Source: Oscillospiraceae bacterium
GTDB taxonomy: Bacteria > Bacillota > Clostridia > Oscillospirales > Oscillospiraceae
DNA: 5,747 nt
Direction: 5' to 3'
Assembly: GCA_902765975.1 (NCBI GenBank)
Contig: CACXBO010000068.1
Location: 1 to 5,747, forward strand
Made by a program: the position numbers and the translations under genes. Shown piece by piece: positions 1 to 5,707 of the stretch (position 1 is its first letter; each line of letters starts with the position of its first letter). A model generated the notes under the pieces. That model was not told the origin of the DNA, did not search any database, and worked only from the letters and a program-made list of their open reading frames with translations.

Positions 1-1397
1 ACCATATAATCATCGCCGTATTCAGCGAAGGCGTTACCCTTGAAAAAAACCGTGTCCGCCGTATCCTCGGTCGAAAGGCATATTCTCACCTTATAGGTCT
101 CTCCCTCGACGAATTCGGCAGTCTCCGCTCTCTCCCACTCTATTGAGCTTATTTCGCAGTCGCTATTATCCAGTGAAACAAAATACTCTGCGAGGGACGC
201 GCTTTCATCGAAAGCTGAATAGGTCTGCACGGGTACTGTATCTCCCGCCTTGGGAAACACGTTCAGACTGACAGACTCCACGAGCTTATCCGCTCTCACC
301 CATTTGCAGTAGAGCGTTACGTCCCCGTCCATAAACACCCAGGGCGTCACGGCGGTGGATTCGTCCTCCGGGTCGAGGAACCAGTACGCCGCACCCAGCC
401 CGGGCAGGCTCGTCTCGTATTGCGTGTAATAATCGTCGCCGCTTTTTGCCTTCTTATAAACAGCCGTTCCGTACCAATCCCTGTCCTTATCGCCGTTGCC
501 GCTCGTTCCGCTCCACGCGCTCTCTGTCGGAGGTGGCGGGGTGCCGACGCCGCAGGTATCGAAGGTGATTGTGTAGTGACCATAGGCAAAAGTGAACTCT
601 GCGTCCTCTTTTATCGTTGCGGAGGCAGGCTCTCTATCCCACCTTCCGACTCCGTAGCCGTAATCCGCCTTCATCCCGGTCGGTATATTCGCAGGAGTGC
701 CGCCGTCAAAAACTCTCTCCGTTACGGGCTCGGCAGTTCCGTCCGCCCAGACGCCGTTTTCTATCTTATAAGTCACGGTGTGTAATGAAGAAAGCGTAGC
801 CTCGAAATAGACGTCTATCGACTCGTCCTCAGGCATCGTTATGGTGAATTCTCTCTGCCCGGGAACACAGTCGATCCTGTACCACGAAGAATATACCCCG
901 CCCTGCTCCGTCTCCAGTCTGATATTCGACACTTCCTTGCCCTCGGGAGGAGTTACGTAAATGGTTACCGTCTCATTTCCTTTTGTATAGACCTTGTCGA
1001 GCTTGAAATACTCCTGAAGCGGCACGTACATCCGTACCTGCTGCTTATATTCGCTCTGCGGCACAAGCTCCGCGTATACGGAGATATCAGACGCCGGCAT
1101 CGTAAACGATACGGAAAAAGAATCCTGCCAAGGCGGCGCTGCCAGAAGATACGTTTTGTCGCCGTTTGAGTTAACATAATACATACTCCTCAGCCTGTAT
1201 CGCGACGTGCTGAAGGATGCGGTCACCTCTTCCCCCGCCTCAGCCTCCGTCTTATCGAGCGAGATAGCCCTTCCGTCAGCAGACGCCGTCGCGAGAGCTA
1301 TCGAATACTTCGGCTCAGCAGCAGAAGCGGGAAATGACACAGCTCCGAGCAGGATAGACATAACAAGCAATAAGGTAATCAGTTTCTCGGTCTTCAT
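1..1397 (-). CDS. Secreted repeat-rich cell-surface protein, 3' end outside window (partial)
   Basis: The frame is open from ATG at 1397 to base 1 with no stop (465 codons visible), so the C-terminus and any anchor (LPXTG, SLH or similar) are off-window. A GGAGGTG ribosome binding site (1403-1409) lies 5 bases from the ATG. Residues 1-26 form a signal peptide: basic MKTEK, a hydrophobic LITLLLVMSILLG core, and an A-S-A/A cleavage site after residue 26. Two beta-rich segments, about 47-111 and 141-200, each end in an 'FTMPASDISVYAEL'-like motif typical of Flg_new_2 bacterial repeats. Residues 206-272 (VTYKIENGVWADGT..., later RWDREPASATI) match the Listeria-Bacteroides (InlB-like) repeat pattern. 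Residues 275-366 look like a longer variant ending TLYCKW, with a Pro4 run at 287-290. Residues 370-465 resemble an Ig-like repeat (IEWERAE...F..GETYKVRICL). Such proteins are exported and displayed on the cell surface or released; the ligand is unknown. Secretion and repeats are well supported, but any adhesion role is inference. Confidence 0.93.
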   Translation of the reverse strand, partial: MKTEKLITLLLVMSILLGAVSFPASAAEPKYSIALATASADGRAISLDKTEAEAGEEVTASFSTSRYRLRSMYYVNSNGDKTYLLAAPPWQDSFSVSFTMPASDISVYAELVPQSEYKQQVRMYVPLQEYFKLDKVYTKGNETVTIYVTPPEGKEVSNIRLETEQGGVYSSWYRIDCVPGQREFTITMPEDESIDVYFEATLSSLHTVTYKIENGVWADGTAEPVTERVFDGGTPANIPTGMKADYGYGVGRWDREPASATIKEDAEFTFAYGHYTITFDTCGVGTPPPPTESAWSGTSGNGDKDRDWYGTAVYKKAKSGDDYYTQYETSLPGLGAAYWFLDPEDESTAVTPWVFMDGDVTLYCKWVRADKLVESVSLNVFPKAGDTVPVQTYSAFDESASLAEYFVSLDNSDCEISSIEWERAETAEFVEGETYKVRICLSTEDTADTVFFKGNAFAEYGDDYM

Positions 1398-1444
1398 AAA
1401 AACACCTCCGGCATTTATTGTCGGTTCTCCCGTCATACAATTTA

Positions 1445-1473
1445 ATTATATCAAGCGTTACGTTATTGTTCAA
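1445..1473 (-). promoter_or_regulatory. Sigma-A-type promoter for the surface-protein gene
   Basis: On the minus strand, TTGAAC (1468-1473) is followed after exactly 17 bases by a perfect TATAAT (1445-1450). Transcription would start near 1438, giving a leader of about 40 bases that carries the GGAGGTG site of the gene starting at 1397. The -35 box matches 5 of 6 consensus bases and the spacing is ideal, so vegetative, fairly strong expression is expected. No start site has been mapped. Confidence 0.8.
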
Positions 1474-1560
1474 GCAGTCCGCGTCAAAAAGCTCCTTTTC
1501 GCCGTCTCAAAATCTGCTGGAGCGCCGTTTACCCTGTTTGTTATTCGGAAATAAAAACCT

Positions 1561-1591
1561 TAGTATTTTTCTCCCTTTGCGGCAAATACTA
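1561..1591. repeat. Perfect 8-bp inverted repeat upstream of spoVT
   Basis: TAGTATTT (1561-1568) and AAATACTA (1584-1591) are exact reverse complements separated by 15 bases; the symmetry stops at both the inner and outer edges. No T-tract follows on either strand, so it does not read as a terminator. The arms coincide with the candidate -35 and -10 elements of the spoVT promoter. The repeat may therefore be an operator, or simply a consequence of a promoter that reads the same on both strands. AbrB-type swapped-hairpin proteins such as SpoVT bind AT-rich DNA, so autoregulation is possible but unproven. Confidence 0.55.
1563..1591 (+). promoter_or_regulatory. Candidate sigma-G promoter of spoVT
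   Basis: GTATT (1563-1567) and AATACTA (1585-1591) are 17 bases apart. They fit the Bacillus sigma-G pattern (about GHATR, then CATNNTA, spacing 17-18) with one mismatch in each box. A start near 1598 would leave about 34 bases before the ATG at 1632, including the AAGGAGG site at 1618-1624. In Bacillus subtilis spoVT is known to be transcribed by sigma-G in the forespore, which is why this reading was favoured. The region has no good TTGACA/TATAAT pair at a usable distance. The short degenerate motif keeps confidence modest. Confidence 0.42.
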
Positions 1592-1631
1592 CTTTTGACT
1601 TAATCGGGATAACCCGCAAGGAGGAAATGAT

Positions 1632-2171
1632 ATGAAAGCAACCGGAATCGTCCGGCGCATCGACGATCTAGGCAGGGTCGTAATACCGAAGGAGATCAGA
1701 AGGACTCTTCGCATACGCGACGGCGACCCGCTGGAGATATACACAGAGAAGGATGGAGAGGTAATATTCAAAAAATACTCGCCGATGGGCGAGCTCGGAG
1801 ATAACGCGGCGGCGATGTGCGAGACTCTCGGCAGAGCCGCGGGATCACCCGTAGCGATAACGGACAGAGACAGCGTTATAGCCGTCTCCGGAGTTCCCAA
1901 GAGAGAGCTTCTCTCAAAGCCGCTAAGCTCAGACCTTGAGAGCATAATGGAGCTCAGAAGGCTTTACCGCAGAAAGAGCGGAGAGAGTGGTCTCCGGCTC
2001 AGCGACGCGGCGGAAAAGTACGTCGTCAATATCTCCGCACCCATACTCACCGAGGGCGAGCTTATGGGCAGCGTTATATTTTTCACCGGCGGAGACGACT
2101 CTGCGGGCGATATTGAGGAAAAGCTCGCTCAAACGGTCGCCGGCTTCCTCGGAAAGCAGATGGAGGCGTAA
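1632..2171 (+). CDS. spoVT: Stage V sporulation protein T, AbrB-type transcription regulator
   Basis: The 179-residue product has the length of Bacillus subtilis SpoVT (178). Residues 1-53 are a nearly invariant AbrB-type swapped-hairpin DNA-binding domain (MKATGIVRRIDDLGRVVIPK..., RRTLRIRDGDPLEIY, then DGEVIFKKYSP). Residues about 56-175 fit the C-terminal GAF-like sensory domain, which is more divergent but keeps ITDRDSVIAVSG, a central VNISAPI..GELMGSVIFF strand pair and the final AAGFLxxQME-type motif (here VAGFLGKQMEA). SpoVT acts in the forespore during late sporulation, activating some and repressing other sigma-G genes and affecting spore coat and germination. AAGGAGG (1618-1624) lies 7 bases before the ATG. 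The gene stands alone: a divergent gene is upstream, a terminator begins 4 bases after the stop codon, and a convergent gene follows. This indicates an endospore-forming host. The GAF ligand is unknown. Confidence 0.98.
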   Translation: MKATGIVRRIDDLGRVVIPKEIRRTLRIRDGDPLEIYTEKDGEVIFKKYSPMGELGDNAAAMCETLGRAAGSPVAITDRDSVIAVSGVPKRELLSKPLSSDLESIMELRRLYRRKSGESGLRLSDAAEKYVVNISAPILTEGELMGSVIFFTGGDDSAGDIEEKLAQTVAGFLGKQMEA

Positions 2172-2175
2172 TGAT

Positions 2176-2212
2176 AAGCCTGCCTTACCCTTGAGGTTTA
2201 AGGCAGGCTTTT
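2176..2212 (+). terminator. Rho-independent terminator of spoVT, possibly bidirectional
   Basis: A perfect 12-bp stem, AAGCCTGCCTTA (2176-2187) with TAAGGCAGGCTT (2199-2210), encloses an 11-base loop and runs into TTTT (2209-2212). It begins 4 bases after the spoVT stop codon. Read from the other strand, the hairpin is followed by a weaker T-rich stretch (TTATCATTA). It may therefore also stop transcription from the convergent gene ending at 2261; no other hairpin is visible between 2213 and 2260. Confidence 0.88.
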
Positions 2213-2260
2213 CGATTGCTCCGACCTCAGCAGTTCGCCGTCCGCAGTTGGTTCGCAGAG

Positions 2261-4864
2261 TTATTTATCAGTCTTTTCCGCTTTTCTGAAGGCATCCTCG
2301 ACCGGTCTCGTTCTGGAGCTGAGCTGTGACCTTCGCAAAATATCTCCAATCTGAGCCTTTGCCGCTTCTATCTCGCTTTTAAGCTCCATAGCCGTCATTC
2401 TCAAAGCCCCGGAGCCGAGGATTATCATCTGCTCCGGTCCGTCCGAGGTGGCGACGTAGACCTTGTGCGACTTAGACAGCTTATGCGCCGTCTTCTCGAT
2501 ATAGGTGTCTGCCGTCTCCGCCTCCTTCGTATAGACCACGCTTATCCCGTGGTAGTTCTGAACGCTCCCGAGTCCGCCGGAGACCTTGTAGGCATCGAAA
2601 ACGAGGATGAGCTCGTTTCTTCTTATGCCCCGGTAATTCGAAAGCACGTCCATAAGCGCCTTCCGCGCCGCATCAACGCTCTCCTCCGCTATCTTTTTCA
2701 GCTCGTCCCAGGCAAAGATGATATTATAGCCGTCCACGAGCAGATATTCAGCTCCCGTAAAGCGGGGCTTTATCTCCCTCGGTCCCGGGTCGAGATTTTT
2801 CCTGGGCTCGTATTTCTTCCTCTCGTCCGAGGGCAGCACATCGCGACGCTCTATCCTGCCGTAAGTCCGCTCGAATATCGACTGAAGCTCCCTGTCCGTC
2901 GCTGCGCGGGGCAGACCGCTTGCGGGTATAGTCACCACTTCGCCGCGAATTTGCTCAGAATTTCCCTTCAGAACGCTTTCTATATGCATTTTCTCTTTAA
3001 CTTCGCCCCACTTTACGATAACTCCGGCTCCGTGTGAGCAAAAGACGCTTGATGAGGGATTGGCCTCGTCGCGCTCCGGGTCATAGCCCTTCGCGTCGAT
3101 AACCGCCTGTGCGTTGTGGCACTTTTTGAAGCCTCCGGGAACGGCCGTAAGACGCCCGAGACCGCGTGTATATGACGCCAGGACGGTATCGTAGCCCAAA
3201 AGCTCAGACGCGGGGACCGAGCCTTTTATAACGGCAAATCCGTCTCCCGTCTCCGGCGGGGCGTATGCCGCCTCCATTCTCACGAGGTCGGAGAGGGCGC
3301 GACCGACGTTCTCCTGCGGGAGCTCAAGGGTGAAATCGTAGTAGGGCTCGAGCAGCGCGCTCTTCGCCTGCATAAGCCCCTGCCGCACGGCTCTGTAGGT
3401 CGCCTCGCGGAAATCGCCGCCCTCAGTGTGCTTAATATGCGCCCTGCCCGCGGCGAGGGTTATCCTGATATCGGTTATAGGCGAGCCTGTGAGAACGCCG
3501 AGATGCTGTTTCTCCGCAAGGTGGGTCAGAATGAGCCTCTGCCAGTTGCGGTCAAGCTCGTCCTCTGGAACTGAGGATGCGAGGGTTATGCCGCTGTCTC
3601 TCTCGCCGGGCTCAAGGATGAGATGCACCTCGGCATAGTGGCGCAGCGGCTCAAAATGCCCCACTCCCTCGACGGTATCCTCTATCGTCTCTCTGTAGAC
3701 TATACCGCCGTCCGTAAAGCTAAGGTGTATGGAATATCTCTCGCGCATTATGCGCTCTATGACCTCGGACTGCACTTCGCCCATAAGCCCAACGGTTATT
3801 CCGCCCGATACGGGGTCAAGCTCGACTGAGAGCTGAGGCTCCTCCTCCTGAAGCCTTTTAAAAGCCTCGTATGCCCTGTGCGGATCGACGCCAGCGCCGA
3901 GCGAGGCGGAATAGCGTATTACGGGGCGGATGAGCTCCCTGCCAGTCCTTCTTCGGCTTCCGTATCTCTTGCCCGCCCAGCTATCCTCAAGTCCGGTCAC
4001 TGCGACTGTATCTCCCGCCTCAGCCTCCCTGAGCAGAGTATACTTCTCGCCGGAATACGCCCTTATCTGGTCGCATTTCTCCCCGTCAAGGCTGTCCTTG
4101 ACCTTCAGTGCGCCGCCGGTTATCTTGAGATAGGTCAGACGCGCTCCCGCCGGGTCACGCGCTATCTTATACGCCAGAGCGCCGAAATCCTGCTCTCTCT
4201 CCGGCACAGGCAGAAAGCGGCGGAGCGCGTCTAAGAGCTCAGCCACTCCCTCGTCGCGCAGAGCTGACCCGAAAAGCACGGGAAAAAGCTTCTCTTCGCC
4301 TATCAGTCTTTTGACCGTACCGTCGGAGAGTCCGCCTTCGAGGTATTCATCCATAGCCGCCTCGTCAGCCATAGCCGCCTCCTCGGCGGCCTCTCCATCC
4401 AGCACGGCGCAGGCGGGAGACAGCTCGCGTCTCAGCTCGTCCATTATTTTCCCTCTCTCCGCGCCGGCAAGGTCCATCTTGTTTGCAAAGATGAAGGTCG
4501 GAACGGAGAAGCGGCGCAGTATGCTCCAAAGCGTCCTCGTGTGCCCCTGCACGGGCTGCGACGCGCTGACGACGAGCACGGCTGCGTCCGCGGCAGCGAG
4601 AGTGCGCTCCGCCTCTGCTGCGAAATCGACGTGGCCGGGCGTGTCCATAAGAGTCACGGCGAGGTCGCCGGACTGGAGCCGGGCAAGCTTTGAGAATATA
4701 GTTATACCGCGGTCGCGCTCTATGGGGTCGGTATCCAGAAATGCGTCGCCGTGGTCGACTCTGCCCTTTCTTCTTATCGCTCCCGACGCATAGAGCAGCG
4801 CCTCGGAGAGAGTCGTCTTCCCCGCGTCGACGTGGGCGCAGAGAGCGAGAGATACGTGTCGCAT
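2261..4864 (-). CDS. TetM/EF-G-like translational GTPase fused to a YacP/Rae1-type NYN ribonuclease domain
   Basis: This 867-residue cytosolic protein is predicted to bind ribosomes and cut RNA. The GTPase domain (about 1-225) has all five motifs: AHVDAGKT (10-17), RGITI (52-56), DTPGH (74-78), NKMD (128-131) and GSA (199-201). Domain II is about 226-305, domain III about 316-390 (MGEVQSEVIERIM), domain IV about 391-503 and domain V about 504-590. A linker of about 591-704 contains SVFCSHGAG (606-614). Residues about 705-850 are an NYN/PIN-like domain matching YacP: LLVDGYNIIFAW (708-719), LVFDAYK (754-760), EAETADTYIEK (781-791), VATSDGPEQ (804-812) and GALRMTAMEL (819-828). The likely acidic site residues D711, D757, D786 and D808 are present. 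Classical TetM is about 640 residues and YacP about 170, so this is a full-length fusion. AAGGAG (4870-4875) lies 5 bases before the ATG. A terminator sits just upstream and the gene converges on spoVT. Automatic pipelines may call it tetracycline resistance; the altered domain IV tip argues against that. The ribosome-linked RNase role is inferred from the two families. Confidence 0.95.
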   Translation of the reverse strand: MRHVSLALCAHVDAGKTTLSEALLYASGAIRRKGRVDHGDAFLDTDPIERDRGITIFSKLARLQSGDLAVTLMDTPGHVDFAAEAERTLAAADAAVLVVSASQPVQGHTRTLWSILRRFSVPTFIFANKMDLAGAERGKIMDELRRELSPACAVLDGEAAEEAAMADEAAMDEYLEGGLSDGTVKRLIGEEKLFPVLFGSALRDEGVAELLDALRRFLPVPEREQDFGALAYKIARDPAGARLTYLKITGGALKVKDSLDGEKCDQIRAYSGEKYTLLREAEAGDTVAVTGLEDSWAGKRYGSRRRTGRELIRPVIRYSASLGAGVDPHRAYEAFKRLQEEEPQLSVELDPVSGGITVGLMGEVQSEVIERIMRERYSIHLSFTDGGIVYRETIEDTVEGVGHFEPLRHYAEVHLILEPGERDSGITLASSVPEDELDRNWQRLILTHLAEKQHLGVLTGSPITDIRITLAAGRAHIKHTEGGDFREATYRAVRQGLMQAKSALLEPYYDFTLELPQENVGRALSDLVRMEAAYAPPETGDGFAVIKGSVPASELLGYDTVLASYTRGLGRLTAVPGGFKKCHNAQAVIDAKGYDPERDEANPSSSVFCSHGAGVIVKWGEVKEKMHIESVLKGNSEQIRGEVVTIPASGLPRAATDRELQSIFERTYGRIERRDVLPSDERKKYEPRKNLDPGPREIKPRFTGAEYLLVDGYNIIFAWDELKKIAEESVDAARKALMDVLSNYRGIRRNELILVFDAYKVSGGLGSVQNYHGISVVYTKEAETADTYIEKTAHKLSKSHKVYVATSDGPEQMIILGSGALRMTAMELKSEIEAAKAQIGDILRRSQLSSRTRPVEDAFRKAEKTDK

Positions 4865-4875
4865 AAGTGCTCCTT

Positions 4876-4906
4876 AAAAAACGGGCGGGAGTTGTTCGCT
4901 CCCGCC
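4876..4906 (-). terminator. GC-rich hairpin terminator or attenuator directly before the fusion-gene ribosome binding site
   Basis: On the minus strand, GGCGGGAG (4906-4899) pairs with CTCCCGCC (4891-4884) around a 7-base loop; CG and then TTTTTT (4881-4876) follow. The stem starts 7 bases after the stop codon of the upstream gene (4914-4916). The T-tract is immediately followed by the AAGGAG site (4875-4870) of the gene starting at 4864. It should end most transcripts of the upstream gene. Any transcript that reaches the fusion gene from upstream must read through it, so it may act as an attenuator. Confidence 0.85.
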
Positions 4907-4912
4907 GGACTT

Positions 4913-4918
4913 ATTATA
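4913..4918 (-). promoter_or_regulatory. Possible -10 box for the fusion gene, overlapping the upstream stop codon
   Basis: A perfect TATAAT on the minus strand covers the end of the upstream gene (GTA TAA). A start 6-7 bases on would fall at about 4906, the first base of the hairpin. The best -35 at 18-base spacing (CTGTAA, 4937-4942) matches only 3 of 6 bases, and there is no extended TG. It is listed because no better promoter is visible between the two genes; it may be chance. Confidence 0.25.
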
Positions 4919-5576
4919 CGGTGTATTCCGAGTGTATTACAGCGGTCAGTCGCTGCATGCCCTTGTATTCCTCGAAGCAGAGGCGCAGAAGTCCCCAGTC
5001 GTGGTACTCGTTCGCCTCGGTACCCGGAAAACATAGGTCGACGAATTTGGCGTTTGGGAAAGCTTCGGAGAGATTTTCAAGGCTGTTTCCCGTGCGGGCC
5101 GCATAGTTCACTCCTATTATCGGCGCATTGGCATAGTCCTTATCATAAACGTAGCGCGAGAAATATTCCTCTGCTGTCATTTCGATAGGCACTCCGGTAT
5201 CGGTCGAGACACCCCAGACGTAGGAATTCTCATCGTCTCGGAAATTCGATACCTCATACTGAGTAAAGACCTTGTTGTTTCTGAGATTAACCGTCGCACC
5301 CGGGCAGAAGTAAACGCCGAAGGTGGGATGCGCCATCTCGGAGAGGCTCTTGAAGTCGCGCATCTTGATAAATCTCGCGGCGCGTACCGCAAGCTCCATA
5401 AGCCCGGACTGATTTGCGCTCTGGGTTTTTCCTCCGTTCTCGGCGTCTGACGGCACGATCGTGCGGCTCACTATCGTCTTTCCGGAGAGCTCAAGGATAC
5501 CGTAAAAGCCGAGAGCGCCGACGGCTACGCCGACAGCGAGAGCTATGGCGATGATCGCTATCTTCTTGTGCTTCAT
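4914..5576 (-). CDS. Membrane-anchored extracytoplasmic protein of unknown function
   Basis: The product is 220 residues. The short basic start MKHKK is followed by a hydrophobic segment at about 6-29 with no convincing signal-peptidase site and no lipobox cysteine. It therefore looks like an N-in signal anchor with the rest outside the membrane. Residues 31-58 are a polar spacer and about 59-220 a compact globular domain. That domain includes a helix with LMELAVRAARFIKMRD (59-74), then HPTFGVYF (83-90), SYVWGVSTDTGVPIEMTAEEYFSRYVYDKDYANAPII (118-154), DWGLLRLCFEEY (193-204) and a final AVIHSEYTV. This pattern recalls an unnamed domain common in Bacillota lipoproteins, perhaps NTF2-like; that is recollection, not a search result. 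It has three cysteines (C91, C182, C200). Start choice: AAGGAGG (5584-5590) lies 7 bases before the ATG at 5576. The frame stays open to an ATG at 5714, but that one lacks a ribosome binding site and would lie upstream of the promoter. No function is assigned. Confidence 0.9.
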   Translation of the reverse strand: MKHKKIAIIAIALAVGVAVGALGFYGILELSGKTIVSRTIVPSDAENGGKTQSANQSGLMELAVRAARFIKMRDFKSLSEMAHPTFGVYFCPGATVNLRNNKVFTQYEVSNFRDDENSYVWGVSTDTGVPIEMTAEEYFSRYVYDKDYANAPIIGVNYAARTGNSLENLSEAFPNAKFVDLCFPGTEANEYHDWGLLRLCFEEYKGMQRLTAVIHSEYTV

Positions 5577-5583
5577 CTGCGCG

Positions 5584-5590
5584 CCTCCTT
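5584..5590 (-). promoter_or_regulatory. Ribosome binding site deciding the start of the membrane-protein gene
   Basis: A perfect AAGGAGG on the minus strand lies 7 bases upstream of the ATG at 5576. It favours that start over the in-frame ATG at 5714, whose extra residues (MTFCPSSFGIF...) would disrupt the signal anchor. Confidence 0.88.
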
Positions 5591-5608
5591 CCCACGAATA
5601 ACAAAAAC

Positions 5609-5637
5609 ATTCTACTACCGCAGAGCAAAATTTGCAA
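5609..5637 (-). promoter_or_regulatory. Sigma-A-type promoter for the membrane-protein gene
   Basis: On the minus strand, TTGCAA (5632-5637) and TAGAAT (5609-5614) are 17 bases apart, with 4 of 6 and 5 of 6 consensus matches. The start would be near 5602, giving a leader of about 25 bases with the AAGGAGG site. The fusion gene downstream could also be transcribed from here if the terminator at 4876-4906 is bypassed. Confidence 0.7.
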
Positions 5638-5645
5638 GAGAGACC

Positions 5646-5674
5646 TTGTTTTATGCGCGGCATTAAAGTAAAAT
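5646..5674 (+). promoter_or_regulatory. Candidate promoter for the rightward gene at the window edge
   Basis: TTGTTT (5646-5651, 3 of 6) and TAAAAT (5669-5674, 5 of 6) are 17 bases apart. A start near 5681 would give a leader of about 27 bases containing AAAGGAGG (5691-5698), placed for the ATG at 5708. It is back to back with the leftward promoter at 5609-5637. Confidence 0.45.
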
Positions 5675-5707
5675 AAGGAGAGAAAATGCCAAAGGAGGAA
5701 GGGCAGA

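Noticed and set aside
420..785. Plus-strand reading frame of 121 codons
   Set aside because: It lies wholly inside the continuous minus-strand surface-protein gene, has no ribosome binding site, and its Arg/Ser-rich composition is that of a shadow frame.
1491..1523. Possible minus-strand hairpin with GCTCC/GGAGC arms followed by T5
   Set aside because: The stem is only 5 bp with a 23-base loop and lies upstream of the mapped-looking promoter with no gene ending there.
1589..1945. Minus-strand reading frame of 118 codons
   Set aside because: It is antisense to spoVT, which is beyond doubt; no ribosome binding site.
2234..2256. Direct repeat GTTCGC near the 3' end of the fusion gene
   Set aside because: Two 6-base copies in a short GC-rich stretch are expected by chance; there is no further extension of the match.
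2465..3037. Plus-strand reading frame of 190 codons
   Set aside because: It is opposite the nuclease and linker part of the fusion gene, whose motifs clearly define the true frame. It has no ribosome binding site or recognisable domain.
4311..4793. Plus-strand reading frame of 160 codons rich in Ser and Ala
   Set aside because: It is a shadow of the GTPase domain on the opposite strand, and its low-complexity composition comes from GC-rich codons read backwards.
2261..4864. Tetracycline resistance gene of the TetM class
   Set aside because: The protein is about 230 residues longer than TetM, carries a nuclease domain, and lacks the TetM-type domain IV loop. No mobile-element context is visible.
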